A DNA stretch of 42,988 bases from Leptolyngbyaceae cyanobacterium RM1_406_9 (lineage in GTDB: Bacteria; Cyanobacteriota; Cyanobacteriia; Elainellales; Elainellaceae), in assembly GCA_012033355.1 (NCBI GenBank), contig JAAUQZ010000009.1, positions 1 through 42,988 on the forward strand. Reading direction: 5' to 3'. The notes beneath the pieces were generated by a model. That model did not search any database, was not told the origin of the DNA, and was given only the letters and a program-made list of their open reading frames with translations. Below, piece after piece: positions 32,732-42,988 of this stretch. Position 1 is the first letter of the stretch; the number at the start of each line of letters is the position of its first letter. The translations under genes and the position numbers were made by a program.

Positions 32732-34090
32732 TCACTGAATTACTGCAAGTTGAATTTGCTCACCTGTGAGGCTAAATGCCCGGACTTCGGTGATTTTGAT
32801 GGGTACGGTTTGTCCTTTGAGGTCAGCAATCGCCCCCTCAAAGAAAGTCAGTCGATTTCCCCGTGTACGACCCATCACCTGATTCGGATCTTTGGGATTT
32901 TGATCTTCGACTAGCACCTCTTCAATGCGTCCCTGATAGCGGAGCGATCGCTCTGCCGCCTTAACCGATACTAAATGGTTGAGACGTTGAAGGCGATCGC
33001 GCTTCACTTCTTCGCTCAATTGGTTTTCCCAGAGCGCAGCGGGTGTACCGGGACGGGGAGAATAGGCAGCGGTGTTGAGTTGGTCAAAGCCGATGTCTTC
33101 GACCAGCTTCAGTGTGTTCTCGAACTGGGTTTCGGTTTCTCCTGGGAATCCGGCGATCGCATCGGCACTAATCGACGCATCAGGCATATAGTGGCGGATC
33201 GTATCAATAATTCGACGGTATTTTTCCTGGGTGTAACCGCGCCCCATTGCCTTTAGCACCTCATTGTCGCCTGACTGGAAGGGAATGTGAAAATGCTCAC
33301 ACATTTTAGGTAATTCAGCACAGGCGCGAATCAGCCGTTCGGTGAAATAGCGGGGATGGCTAGTAGCAAAGCGAATTCGCTCAATTCCTGAAACATCATG
33401 AACGAAATAGAGCAAATCGGTCAGGGTATGTTTGTGGCGACCTTCTGCCGTTGCACCGGGTAAGTCGCGTCCGTAGGCATCAATGTTTTGCCCCAGCAGC
33501 GTCACCTCACGATAGCCCTGCCGCCCTAATTCCTCCATTTCTGCCCGAATTGCCTCTGGTGGGCGCGATTGCTCGACCCCACGCACGTTTGGCACGACGC
33601 AATAGGTGCAGCGCTCGTTGCAGCCATAGATCACATTCACCCAGGCACTAACGTTGCTATCCCGTCTCGGCTTAGTAATGTCTTCAACAATGTGAATTGG
33701 CTCGGTTGCGACGACCTGACTGCCGTTAAACACTTGCTCAAGCAAATCGCGCAGTCGGTTGGCGTGCTGTGGCCCCATTACTAAATCGAGTTCGGGTACT
33801 CGTCGCAGCAATGCCTCGCCTTCTTGCTGGGCTACGCAACCTGCCACAATCAGCGTCAGGTTGGGCTGTTCGTGCTTGCGTTTTGCCTGTCTGCCCAGGT
33901 AGGAGTAAACCTTTTGCTCGGCGTTGTCTCGAATCGTGCAGGTATTGTAGAGAATTACATCAGCATCGTCTGGAGCCTCTGACCACTCAAACCCCATTTC
34001 TTCTAAAATACCTGCCATGCGTTCGGAGTCGGCTTTGTTCATCTGGCAGCCGAAGGTGGTGATGTGATAGCGATGCAAAGAATGGGTCAT
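32732..34090 (-). CDS. miaB: tRNA-2-methylthio-N6-dimethylallyladenosine synthase
   Basis: A 452-residue radical-SAM methylthiotransferase that adds the methylthio group at position 37 of tRNAs reading U-starting codons. N-terminal MTTase domain has cluster cysteines Cys15 ([10 protein letters not shown]), Cys51 and Cys85. Radical SAM motif CxxxCxxC at Cys157, 161 and 164 ([13 protein letters not shown]). The C-terminal TRAM domain ([13 protein letters not shown] to IQLAVIQ) binds tRNA. Full length. Monocistronic. A degenerate copy of its 3' end lies at 31131-31212. Confidence 0.97.
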   Translation of the reverse strand: MTHSLHRYHITTFGCQMNKADSERMAGILEEMGFEWSEAPDDADVILYNTCTIRDNAEQKVYSYLGRQAKRKHEQPNLTLIVAGCVAQQEGEALLRRVPELDLVMGPQHANRLRDLLEQVFNGSQVVATEPIHIVEDITKPRRDSNVSAWVNVIYGCNERCTYCVVPNVRGVEQSRPPEAIRAEMEELGRQGYREVTLLGQNIDAYGRDLPGATAEGRHKHTLTDLLYFVHDVSGIERIRFATSHPRYFTERLIRACAELPKMCEHFHIPFQSGDNEVLKAMGRGYTQEKYRRIIDTIRHYMPDASISADAIAGFPGETETQFENTLKLVEDIGFDQLNTAAYSPRPGTPAALWENQLSEEVKRDRLQRLNHLVSVKAAERSLRYQGRIEEVLVEDQNPKDPNQVMGRTRGNRLTFFEGAIADLKGQTVPIKITEVRAFSLTGEQIQLAVIQ

Positions 34091-35976
<1,886 letters not shown>

Positions 35977-35988
35977 GGAATTAAAGTC

Positions 35989-36402
35989 ATGGCACTAACT
36001 GTTCGTGTAATTGCCCCAGACAAGACCGTTTGGGATTCTGATGCTGAGGAAGTGATTCTTCCTAGCACGACTGGGCAACTGGGCATCTTGCCAGGACACG
36101 CGCCCCTGCTGACCGCTTTGGATACGGGCGTGATGCGGGTTCGGGCAAACAAAGACTGGGTGGCGATCGCCCTCATGGGTGGCTTTGCCGAAGTCGATGC
36201 CAACGAAGTCACCATCCTGGTGAATGCGGCTGAGCGCGGTGACACCATCGACCGAGAAGCGGCTCGTACTGCCTACAGTGAAGCAGAAGCCCGTCTCAAC
36301 AAAGTTGAAGCAGGCAACCGTCAGCAGCAAATTCAGGCAACCCAAGCGGTGAAGCGTGCCCGTGCCCGCCTCCAAGCCGCTGGAGGAATGGTACAGGTCT
36401 AG
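35989..36402 (+). CDS. atpC: ATP synthase F1 subunit epsilon
   Basis: A 137-residue epsilon subunit (named atpE in many cyanobacterial annotations). N-terminal beta-sandwich ([20 protein letters not shown], then [20 protein letters not shown]) and two C-terminal helices ([30 protein letters not shown]). Full length. It couples rotation to catalysis and inhibits ATP hydrolysis. Followed by a strong terminator. Confidence 0.98.
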   Translation: MALTVRVIAPDKTVWDSDAEEVILPSTTGQLGILPGHAPLLTALDTGVMRVRANKDWVAIALMGGFAEVDANEVTILVNAAERGDTIDREAARTAYSEAEARLNKVEAGNRQQQIQATQAVKRARARLQAAGGMVQV

Positions 36403-36433
36403 GTTTTGACCTGAAGTATGTTGCGTTACTCAT

Positions 36434-36472
36434 GAAAAGCGTGCCCTGCATATTCCGTAGGGCACGCTTTTC
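36434..36472 (+). terminator. Terminator of the atpB-epsilon operon
   Basis: Perfect 14-bp stem GAAAAGCGTGCCCT with AGGGCACGCTTTTC around an 11-base loop, 32 bases past the stop. Confidence 0.9.
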
Positions 36473-36497
36473 GTGGTTAGAGATTTTTCCAAGACCT

Positions 36498-36557
36498 CTG
36501 TGGGATGGGCAGCTTGCCCATTCAAAACATAAAGCAGGCAAGGTGCCCGCTTCACAG
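36498..36557. repeat. Inverted REP pair, diverged
   Basis: CTGTGG..GGGCAGCTTGCCC faces AGGCAAGGTGCCC..CACAG in the same arrangement as 15547-15603; a further member of the REP family associated with the RAYT at 9754-10296. Confidence 0.75.
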
Positions 36558-36694
36558 CAGACTAGGGTTTCCAAATAAATAGCCGCACATTGCGTCAGCA
36601 GTCTGTGTCACGCAATGCAGTAGGGCGATCGCCACTTAAACAAGGAGCTTAGCCCCTTGTCTCAACAGGAGTTGTCTACACTCCGCGAACGTGA
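36558..36694. repeat. Spacer with the central palindrome of the MITE-like family
   Basis: AACAAGGAGCTTAGCCCCTTGT (parts) at 36640-36663 resembles the centre of 26036-26123 and 29093-29185, without the terminal repeats. One HIP1 site lies nearby. Confidence 0.4.
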
Positions 36695-36994
36695 CTAAGC
36701 GCTACCCGTGAAAACTATTTCGGGAAACTTGACCTGCGCTTCAGACATCGGACGGCGCTTGCCTTCCTCTTGCCAGTAGTTGATCACCTCAGTGGCTTTG
36801 TTGAGCAATTCAATCCGATCTGCTTCAGCAATCCAGTGCTTTTTCTCCATCTCGGTCTTGAGCTGCTCCCAGGCATCATTGCGAGGCCAAAAAAAGTAGG
36901 ACGTAAGCGGACTGGTGCCCTTGCCGACCACCTGGTCAACCGCTAACGCCACGTCGTTCTCAAGCCAGAGGACTTTTAATATAAACTTTGACAA
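36695..36994 (-). CDS. Ribosomal protein PSRP-3 / Ycf65
   Basis: A 99-residue small-subunit ribosomal protein specific to cyanobacteria and plastids (PSRP-3, Ycf65). The whole sequence follows the family: [53 protein letters not shown]. The start codon is TTG, supported by GGAGG eight bases before. It is transcribed away from the HAD gene; their 5' ends are close. No sign of damage. Confidence 0.92.
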   Translation of the reverse strand: MSKFILKVLWLENDVALAVDQVVGKGTSPLTSYFFWPRNDAWEQLKTEMEKKHWIAEADRIELLNKATEVINYWQEEGKRRPMSEAQVKFPEIVFTGSA

Positions 36995-37092
36995 CCGCTA
37001 AACCTCCACGCTTCCTAACAGTTTTAGATAACTCCACAATCCACTATGGTAATGCATGGATTCCCAGATCACCAAAACCGTATTCAGGATTC

Positions 37093-37941
37093 ATGGAGGC
37101 GCAGTTGTTGACTCAGCAAAATCAGGCATTTCCCCCCGCAATTGTGGTATTTGATATTGATGGTGTCATTCGAGATGTCGGTGGGTCTTACAGACGAGCG
37201 CTGGCAGATACGGTGGAGCAGTTCACTCAAGGTGCCTATCGCCCTTCTACGACCGATATTGATGCACTAAAGGCAGAAGGACGATGGAATAACGACTGGG
37301 AAGGGTCGCAGGAGTTGATCTACCGCCATTTTGAGGCACAGGGGGTGAAGCGATCGCATCTCAACCTCAACTATGACGACATTGTTGCCTTCTTTCAAAG
37401 CCGCTACCGGGGACCTGATCCACAAAACTGGACGGGCTACATTTGTCAGGAGCCACTGCTTTTAAGCGCAGACTATTTCGAGCAACTGACCCAGGCAGGC
37501 ATTCCCTGGGGCTTTTTTAGCGGCGCTACGCGAGGGTCGGCCTCATATGTGCTGGAGAAGCGGTTGGGGTTGCGATCGCCCGTTTTAATTGCAATGGAAG
37601 ACGCACCGGGTAAGCCTGACCCAACCGGGTTGCTAAAAGTCGTGCAGCAGCTAGAGCGATCCCAGCCAGAGACAGAGCCGCTTCCCCCCATCATCTACTT
37701 GGGCGACACCGTTGCAGACTTACAGACCGTAACGAATGCCTCCGAGATAAACCCATCCCGGCAATGGATTGGAGTTGGCATTTTACCGCCTCACACTCAG
37801 ACTAGCGCTGAATATGCTGCTGCCTACGCTGCAACTCTGCAAGAAGCGGGGGCAGCGATTGTGCTTAGCAATGTTCAACAGTTAACTTTAGAAAAAATCA
37901 AAAGTCTTGCCTTGCTTAAGACAAGCAGTACCGAAAAGTGA
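37093..37941 (+). CDS. HAD-superfamily hydrolase (TIGR01548-type)
   Basis: A 282-residue phosphatase-like protein. Motif I FDIDGVIRD at 20-28 carries the nucleophile Asp21 and Asp23; motif II is at FFSGATRGS; motif III/IV PGKPDPTGL and IYLGDTVADLQTV with acidic residues. The cap domain lies between 30 and 130. The start ATG has AGGA just upstream; a longer reading overlapping the PSRP-3 gene is rejected. Substrate unknown; cyanobacterial members are annotated as HAD-IA hypothetical. Confidence 0.85.
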   Translation: MEAQLLTQQNQAFPPAIVVFDIDGVIRDVGGSYRRALADTVEQFTQGAYRPSTTDIDALKAEGRWNNDWEGSQELIYRHFEAQGVKRSHLNLNYDDIVAFFQSRYRGPDPQNWTGYICQEPLLLSADYFEQLTQAGIPWGFFSGATRGSASYVLEKRLGLRSPVLIAMEDAPGKPDPTGLLKVVQQLERSQPETEPLPPIIYLGDTVADLQTVTNASEINPSRQWIGVGILPPHTQTSAEYAAAYAATLQEAGAAIVLSNVQQLTLEKIKSLALLKTSSTEK

Positions 37942-37968
37942 AGCTTACTCTAAGAGGATGTTTAGAGG

Positions 37969-38864
37969 ATGTTTAACAATATGGTTCAAAGTAAACTCAA
38001 TTTTTGCTTTTGTACTCTGGCCTTCGGTAACGTCTATCGCGCTCTAGCAAAGGAGCTTGTTCAGGATCTAGAAAAGTATGCACCTGGCATACCTGTTGTA
38101 CTTTTTACAGATAAACCGAGAGATTTTAAAACTTACAAGAATGTTATAGTCTCTAACCATAAAAGGCGTGGTATTTTACTGTTCCATGAGCGCCGATTTG
38201 CCATTGCTAAAGCCCTTTCTATGGCAGATTCCTGCGTCTATTTAGATGCAGACGTGCGAATTTGCGGCCCAGTCCCTACAAACTTGAAGTGGCTTCCTGG
38301 CATAACCGCTAGAAGCTGCACTTCCATGAACAAAAGGTTTCGAGAGCGTCTAGCTGTAGGCGATTCACCCCGTCCTGATATCGTTAAGATTCTGCAAGTT
38401 TACAAAAAAATGGCGAAAAGATTGCAGTTAATCCGGAGGATGATAAAACTATCTGGATTAACGAATTTCTGTTTGTGGTCACCAGGGATTCGGGTCGAGA
38501 ATTAGAGTTTTTGGACTATTGGGAACGGCTAGCACTCTATGCAGAACTGAATGGACTACACAAACATCCAGCCTATGCAATAGGTTTAGCTGCCGTCAAA
38601 GCAGGATTTCCAATTCGTCACGATGAAATGGAAGGATTTGACTTTTTTGATGATCGAATTGAAAAAGTCAGAATCAAAAATGGGCAGTCCGAGCCAGCGG
38701 CAAAGCAGAAGTATTTTGCAACCCAGGAAAATATTGAGCGACGCTATCGCTCGTTGCCCCACAAAGTCATGGATAAAATAATGCAACCGCTTTGCCATCA
38801 CTACCATACTGTTCGCTTACAGGTCACAACGTCTCTGACTGATTCTGATTTTTATCATCATTAG
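37969..38864 (+). pseudogene. Glycosyltransferase-like protein, interrupted by a frameshift
   Basis: About 298 residues when joined. The first frame (to about 38410) has a GT-A-like start (FCFCTLAFGNVYRALAKELV), and VYLDADVRICGP contains a DxD-type motif that would bind nucleotide-sugar with metal. The second frame continues FLFVVTRDSGRELEFLDYWE to SDFYHH. At 38404-38410 the A7 run lacks one A: restoring it gives YKKNGEKIAVNPEDDKTIWI. Class is inferred from motif; no specific family. Two possible starts (37969 and 37981). AT-rich relative to neighbours, so possibly acquired. Confidence 0.65.
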
Positions 38865-39010
38865 CTCAGCAATTTCAGGGCATCGCCCTTTCACATCAAG
38901 ATATCGATGCAGTGGTAGCCCTGGTTACGTCTCCAGAACAGGCTGTGTTGGCACTCAAGCAGTTGCAAGACAAAACGGAGTTGCGGCGGGCAATGGTTAA
39001 AGTCCGCTAG
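38864..39010 (+). pseudogene. C-terminal relic of an unidentified gene
   Basis: A 48-codon frame, AQQFQGIALSHQDIDAVVAL then VTSPEQAVLALKQLQDKTEL and RRAMVKVR stop, has coding-like composition but no start and a stop just upstream. It looks like the last part of a longer protein whose front was lost when the glycosyltransferase-like gene or another segment was joined here. Function not recognised. Confidence 0.5.
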
Positions 39011-39564
39011 CCAGTTGGAAATCGCCCTCGCTGTTTGCGGGCTTCCATGGCCCGCTCCAGCATTTCTAATAGCCCAGGGGCTTCTTCTTGCAGCGTCAGC
39101 AGCAGGCGCTCTCCGGCTTCCAGGTCGCCTGGGTCTTTGCCTGTTTCCATTACTACGTTTAGCCGGGGCATTGCCATTTCATCAACAATCTGTACTAGTC
39201 CGTGTAGACAGCGGTTGAACTGTTTCTCAGTTAAGGTAGAGTCTTCTAATGGAAATTCGATGATCGCTCTAATTTCGCCGTCTGAAGGGTCATATTCCCA
39301 TTGCAGCATTTTGGTTTCCCAGGAAATGCTCAGCATGGTTTGCAAGATGGCCCCTTTGTGCGGGTGGTCTTGAATGCCAGACAGGACTCTAGGCGCAAAG
39401 AGTTTGAAGAAATCTCCACCTTCGTCTAGCTCGACAACAATCAGGAAATCCTCTACGTTGTCGGCGTACACGCCTGTGAGGATGCGGCTTTCTTCCTCAT
39501 CTATGCGGTATTTCCATCCTGATTTATCCAGGTAGGAGGCAATTTGCTGAAGGGTTGCGCCCAT
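39007..39564 (-). CDS. YbjN-domain-like conserved protein
   Basis: A 185-residue soluble acidic protein with the alpha/beta pattern of YbjN/type III chaperone-like proteins: an N-terminal helix (LQQIASYLDKSGWKYRIDEE), beta strands (EDFLIVVELDEGGDFFKLFA), a helical stretch (KGAILQTMLSISWETKMLQW), then EIRAIIEFPLED and an acidic helical tail (residues 155-182). Conserved in cyanobacteria; role unknown, possibly a chaperone or regulator. Its stop overlaps the end of the convergent gene relic. Confidence 0.75.
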   Translation of the reverse strand: MGATLQQIASYLDKSGWKYRIDEEESRILTGVYADNVEDFLIVVELDEGGDFFKLFAPRVLSGIQDHPHKGAILQTMLSISWETKMLQWEYDPSDGEIRAIIEFPLEDSTLTEKQFNRCLHGLVQIVDEMAMPRLNVVMETGKDPGDLEAGERLLLTLQEEAPGLLEMLERAMEARKQRGRFPTG

Positions 39565-39745
39565 GAAATTCTCTCTAGGTCAACAGTAAGGTATCCAAAA
39601 CAAGCTACTTAATAACAAGCTATTTAAATGGTATTCCAACTTAATACCAATTCTCTTTAAGGCTTCATCCAGAAATGGTATGAGACAGACCCACACGGGG
39701 AAGGGATTGTCGGATTGAGACAGTCAGTTGCTATCCAATCTATCA

Positions 39746-40429
39746 TCAGGGATTTGGCAGATTAACTTGCTGCCGCTGCTGAGCTTCAACTAGGTGGGGT
39801 GGAATGGGCTGAGCCAATGCTAGATCCACCTGGTGGAAGAGGGATTCCAGATCGGTTGAGTTTTCGATCACGATATCGGCGCGGCTCACTTTTCGGTCGA
39901 TCGGCATCTGGCTGCTGATTCTGGCTTGGGCTTGTGCTAGGGTGAGGCGATCGCGCTGCCTTAGGCGTTCAACCTGTCTAGCTTTGGGGCAGCGTACTAC
40001 CCAGATCTCGGTGACTAGATCGGTCATGCGAGCTTCAAACAGCAGCGGAATCACTAATACAATTTTGGAATGGTGCTGGTCTAGTAAGGCTTTTAGGTTT
40101 CTCTCCAGGCGATCGCGCACGTAGGGGTGGATTCGTTGCTCTAGCCAAAGCCGCTCTGCCAAACTGTCAAAGATAATTTCAGCTAGTCGTTTCCGGTCTA
40201 GCGAACCGTTTGAGTCCAATACTCCAGAACCGTAGCGCTCTGCGATTTCTGCCAGCACGGTGGAAGCTGGCTCTACGGCTTCTCGCGCATAAAGGTCAGC
40301 GTCTAGGACGGGCAATTTGTGAACGCTGCTTAGATAGTTTGAAATGGTGGTTTTGCCCATGCCGATACCGCCCGTTAAGCCGATGATGCGCTGTGGGTCG
40401 GAGGCATATTGCTGCTGCTGGTCGTCCAT
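39746..40429 (-). CDS. coaE: Dephospho-CoA kinase
   Basis: A 227-residue P-loop kinase for the last step of coenzyme A synthesis (phosphorylation of the 3' hydroxyl of dephospho-CoA). Walker A GGIGMGKT at 20-27; DADLYAREAVEPAS, EQRIHPYVRDRLE and VIPLLFE are typical of the CoA domain and lid. It follows the cobA-hemD gene by five bases in the same direction, so they share a transcript; the two pathways are not directly linked. Confidence 0.96.
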   Translation of the reverse strand: MDDQQQQYASDPQRIIGLTGGIGMGKTTISNYLSSVHKLPVLDADLYAREAVEPASTVLAEIAERYGSGVLDSNGSLDRKRLAEIIFDSLAERLWLEQRIHPYVRDRLERNLKALLDQHHSKIVLVIPLLFEARMTDLVTEIWVVRCPKARQVERLRQRDRLTLAQAQARISSQMPIDRKVSRADIVIENSTDLESLFHQVDLALAQPIPPHLVEAQQRQQVNLPNP

Positions 40430-40434
40430 ACTGC

Positions 40435-42006
40435 CTAGTTGGATCTAGCCCACTGTACAATCGCTTGAACTAGCCCCTCCAGAGTATACTCCTCTGCTTC
40501 TATATCAACGCGCCCAAGCAGGCGATCGCAAGCCGCGGAGGTTTGCGGTCCGATGGAGGCGATGCAAAGGTGGTTGAGCAGTTTGTTAGGGTCTGTCCCT
40601 AGCATTTGATGAAAGCATTGCACGGTTTTTGAACTGGCGAAAGTAACGATGTCTACTTGTTCTTGTTCAAGTGCTTTTAGGATAGCGGGGGCGATCGCCT
40701 CTGGGCAGCGAGATTGGTAAGCTGCAACTTCGGTGACGACTGCACCTCGGTCTGTGAATTCTTTCACTAAAAGGTTACGACCGCCACTCTCGACTCTGGG
40801 AAACAGAATTTTTTTGTCTGTCAAACTGTCCCCATTGGGAAAATGATCGATCAGGGAGTCTGCAACAAAGTCAGGCGGAACAAAGTCAGGCTGTAGTCCT
40901 CGCTGGGCAAGGCTATCGGCAGTTTTTTTGCCGACGACAGCAAGGTTTACACCAGCCAGGGCACGGGCATCTTTGCTCTGGGCGGTGAGCCGTTCAAAGA
41001 AGTAGTCTACACCGTTGGTGGAGGTGAGAATCAGCCAGTCAAAGTCGCTCAGGTGGGCGATCGCCTGATCCAGTGCAGCCCAACTGGAGGGTGGCCCAAT
41101 TTCTAGAGCAGGCATTTCAAGGATGGTTGCTCCAGTTTGCTGAAGCAGTTCGGCAAATTGGCTCGACTGCCCAACGGAACGGGTGATAAGGACGGTTTTG
41201 CCAATTAGCGGGGGTGGGGAATAAAAGGTCACGCGGGTAGAAGGTTGGGGAAGATCAGGCGAGCATTGCTGTAATTCATTCTGAGGGGTGGGGGTGGGTT
41301 GAAGAAAGGGGTGTAGGGCAACGACTTCACCAATTGTGATGACAGCGGGGGAAAGGGGGTGGTGGGCGGTTTGCTGGACAATATTTGCCAGGGTGCCAAA
41401 CCAGGTTTGCTGTTGGGGTTGCCCGGCCCAGCGAATGATGGCAATTGGAGTATGGGGCGATCGCCCTCGACGCTGGAGTTGATCCACAATTTTGGGCAAA
41501 TGTTTTGTCCCCATGAGAATCACGAGTGTCTCGATTTGGGACAGGGCTTCCCAGTTGAGCAGGTCTGGGTCGTGGGCACTGAATACGGCAAAGCAGCGGC
41601 TTAATACGGGATCGGTTAAGGGAATGCCTACTAACAGCGGAGCTACGAGGGCGGAGGACAGCCCTGGTACAACTTCAAAGGCACAGTCTGCGGCTCTGAG
41701 TGCCTCGATTTCGGTGGTGCATCGCCCAAAGATGAAGGGATCGCCGCTTTTGAGTCGCACGACTTGCTTTTGCTGACCCTGCTCAACTAGCAGTCGGTTA
41801 ATTTCGGTTTGCGTGACGCTGGGTTCCCCGCCTCGTTTGCCTACGTTGAGTTTGAGGCAGGGGGCTGGGACAAGCTGCAACAGGGCTGCATCTACTAGGG
41901 CATCGTAAATCAACACTTCTGCTTGAGCTAAAAGCTGCTGCGCCCTCACGGTTAAATAATCAACCCTCCCCGGTCCAGAACCCACTAAATAAACTCTGCC
42001 TTTCAT
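40435..42006 (-). CDS. Fused uroporphyrinogen-III C-methyltransferase and uroporphyrinogen-III synthase
   Basis: A 523-residue fusion. Residues 1-235 are CobA/SUMT: GSGPG at 9-13, YDALV, GKRGGEPS, VVPGLSSALV and GIPLTDP. It makes precorrin-2 for sirohaem and cobalamin. Residues 255-523 are HemD: LIGKTVLITRSVGQSSQFAE, DWLILTSTNGVDYFFERL, DIVTFASSKTVQCF, which closes hydroxymethylbilane to uroporphyrinogen III for haem and chlorophyll. A Pro/Ser-rich linker joins them. Such fusion of branch-point enzymes directs flow at the uroporphyrinogen III branch. Transcribed with coaE. Confidence 0.95.
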   Translation of the reverse strand: MKGRVYLVGSGPGRVDYLTVRAQQLLAQAEVLIYDALVDAALLQLVPAPCLKLNVGKRGGEPSVTQTEINRLLVEQGQQKQVVRLKSGDPFIFGRCTTEIEALRAADCAFEVVPGLSSALVAPLLVGIPLTDPVLSRCFAVFSAHDPDLLNWEALSQIETLVILMGTKHLPKIVDQLQRRGRSPHTPIAIIRWAGQPQQQTWFGTLANIVQQTAHHPLSPAVITIGEVVALHPFLQPTPTPQNELQQCSPDLPQPSTRVTFYSPPPLIGKTVLITRSVGQSSQFAELLQQTGATILEMPALEIGPPSSWAALDQAIAHLSDFDWLILTSTNGVDYFFERLTAQSKDARALAGVNLAVVGKKTADSLAQRGLQPDFVPPDFVADSLIDHFPNGDSLTDKKILFPRVESGGRNLLVKEFTDRGAVVTEVAAYQSRCPEAIAPAILKALEQEQVDIVTFASSKTVQCFHQMLGTDPNKLLNHLCIASIGPQTSAACDRLLGRVDIEAEEYTLEGLVQAIVQWARSN

Positions 42007-42230
42007 CCCTCATCCCTCACCCCTCATCCTTCCCTATAATTCTATGTGTACTTAATCCTGGATTTGCAGCCGAATCTTCTCTGGGGGCTTTGCCCCCAGA
42101 CCCCCACTGGGGGGACAAGCCCGTCCCCCAGACCCCCTCCGCAAGGGGTAATCGGTGGGGAGCAGGACGCGCTTCGCATCGGCGAGAGGCAAGGGTTCTT
42201 TGCATTTTTGGGAGATGGGTTGTTTGCTTT
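42007..42230. other. Divergent spacer between cobA-hemD and rsmE
   Basis: No gene. Includes a CCCTCATC-type low-complexity run at 42004-42032 and the second copy of the 117-bp dispersed repeat. Confidence 0.6.
42081..42197 (+). repeat. Dispersed 117-bp palindromic repeat, copy 2
   Basis: Matches the reverse complement of 23941-24057 (CTGGGGGC..GCCCCCAG, CCTCCGCAAGGGG, CGCTTCGCAT). It lies in the presumed promoter region of rsmE. Confidence 0.85.
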
Positions 42231-42988
42231 ATGGCTCAGTTGCAGCGGGTGGCGATCGCCCCTCATCAGTTTTTTGACCAACGGGTGGTGCTGACGGCTG
42301 AGCAGCAGCATTATTTGGCGCGGGTGCTGCGGCTGCGGGGGGGCGATCGCTTTATTGCTATGGACGGGCGTGGGGGGGGCTGGTTGGCTGAGCTAGCGCA
42401 GTCGCTATCTGAGGCAGTGGTGGTTGAGCGGCTGATGCAAAAGGCTAAGGTTGAACTGCCGCTTGCGATTGTTTTGCTGGTCGCACTGCCAAAGGGGAAT
42501 GGCATGGATGAGGTGGTGCGACAGGTGACGGAGTTGGGAGTTAGCCAAATTCTACCTGTCATGGGCGATCGCACCTTACTCAACCCCAGTTCTCAAAAGC
42601 TGGAACGCTGGCGACGCATTGCCCAAGAAGCATCTGAGCAGTCCGAACGGCAGGTCGTACCTGAAGTTGCCTCACCACTGTCGTTTCAGCAGGCTCTAAA
42701 AACCTGGAATTCTACCCACGCAAGTTGCTACCTCTGCACCGCACGAAGCAATTCACCGCATCTGCTAACCTGTCTGCAAACTCAACACCTAATAGATAAC
42801 ACTCATGATGCTCGTCATGATGTTCAACGGTTGGTGATTGCAACTGGGCCGGAGGGCGGCTGGACAGAATCAGAAGTGGAGCAGGCGATCGCATCTGGCT
42901 ACCAGCCCGTCTCCCTCGGACAACGCATTCTCAGAGCCGTAACCGCTCCCGTAACTGCCCTCTCCCTGATCGCCGCCGTTGCAGAATC
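42231..42988 (+). CDS. rsmE: 16S rRNA m3U1498 methyltransferase (partial, runs off the end)
   Basis: An uninterrupted frame of 252 codons from an ATG (MAQLQRVAIAPHQFFDQRVV) to the last base. RsmE methylates U1498 of 16S rRNA. N-terminal RNA-binding PUA-like domain to about residue 70 (LARVLRLRGGDRFIAMDGR), then the SPOUT knot with the diagnostic ATGPEGGWTESEVEQ and SLGQRILRAVTAPVTAL. The stop codon is outside the window; by family length little is missing. GGGAG is 15 bases upstream, so initiation is uncertain. No frameshift is seen. Confidence 0.93.
   Translation, partial: MAQLQRVAIAPHQFFDQRVVLTAEQQHYLARVLRLRGGDRFIAMDGRGGGWLAELAQSLSEAVVVERLMQKAKVELPLAIVLLVALPKGNGMDEVVRQVTELGVSQILPVMGDRTLLNPSSQKLERWRRIAQEASEQSERQVVPEVASPLSFQQALKTWNSTHASCYLCTARSNSPHLLTCLQTQHLIDNTHDARHDVQRLVIATGPEGGWTESEVEQAIASGYQPVSLGQRILRAVTAPVTALSLIAAVAE

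Noticed and set aside
36988-37092. Longer HAD protein starting inside the PSRP-3 gene
   Set aside because: It would overlap the PSRP-3 5' end and lacks a ribosome site; the ATG at 37093 has AGGA upstream.
42042-42311. Minus-strand frames in the cobA-hemD/rsmE spacer
   Set aside because: They are the dispersed repeat and the antisense of rsmE.

Overview
The window comes from a cyanobacterium. It carries psaA-psaB (photosystem I core), the cyanobacterial atpB-epsilon pair, the plastid/cyanobacterial ribosomal protein PSRP-3/Ycf65, a DUF4079 protein, a fused CobA-HemD, and dozens of HIP1 octamers (GCGATCGC) spread through genes and spacers. The dispersed-repeat load and gene style suggest a filamentous Leptolyngbya-like lineage; that last step is inference and no rRNA is present to fix it.

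Layout. 1-2.1 kb: small conserved proteins, a class I glutamine amidotransferase and a small restriction-endonuclease-like protein. 2.3-5.9 kb (minus): a cheR-cheB-hybrid histidine kinase operon. 6.1-6.4 kb: a 21-bp tandem array. 6.6-10.3 kb (minus): a secreted GH13 alpha-amylase, two Uma2-family genes, a 5'-truncated hicB and a REP-associated tyrosine transposase (RAYT) unit bounded by perfect 27-bp inverted REP copies. 10.4-15.2 kb (minus): psaA-psaB with a long leader and a terminator. 15.7-18.3 kb: lipoprotein, 95-aa protein and PIN-domain protein in one likely operon. 18.3-23.9 kb: Uup-like ABC-F ATPase, an EamA transporter/ABC permease/isochorismatase-like operon and a fatty-acid-hydroxylase-family membrane protein. 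24.4-29.0 kb: thrC with a ubiquitin-like sulfur carrier gene, comEC and a DUF4079 gene. 29.4-34.1 kb: coiled-coil protein, tldD, a relic of a second miaB 3' end, a small-protein/HNH nuclease pair, a two-gene module with an internal amber codon, and miaB. 34.5-36.4 kb: atpB and epsilon. 36.7-43 kb: PSRP-3, HAD phosphatase, glycosyltransferase-like gene, a gene relic, YbjN-like protein, coaE with cobA-hemD, and the start of rsmE running off the end.

Housekeeping genes (photosystem I, ATP synthase, tRNA and rRNA modification, CoA, tetrapyrrole and threonine synthesis) are interleaved with a strongly mobile accessory layer: RAYT/REP elements, at least three other dispersed palindromic repeat families, heptamer-type low-complexity runs, and toxin-antitoxin-like small gene pairs.

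Caution on quality: seven genes (cheR, one uma2, psaB, eamA, tldD, HNH, glycosyltransferase) carry frameshifts of one or two bases, several in homopolymers or beside HIP1 sites, and psaB is broken inside its FX iron-sulfur loop. Real decay of that many genes, including psaB, is unlikely, so part of the damage is probably sequencing error. I annotate these as single interrupted genes. The best leads for biology are the RAYT/REP unit inserted in hicB, the small-protein/PIN and small-protein/HNH pairs, the thrC-sulfur carrier pair, and the miaB 3'-end relic.
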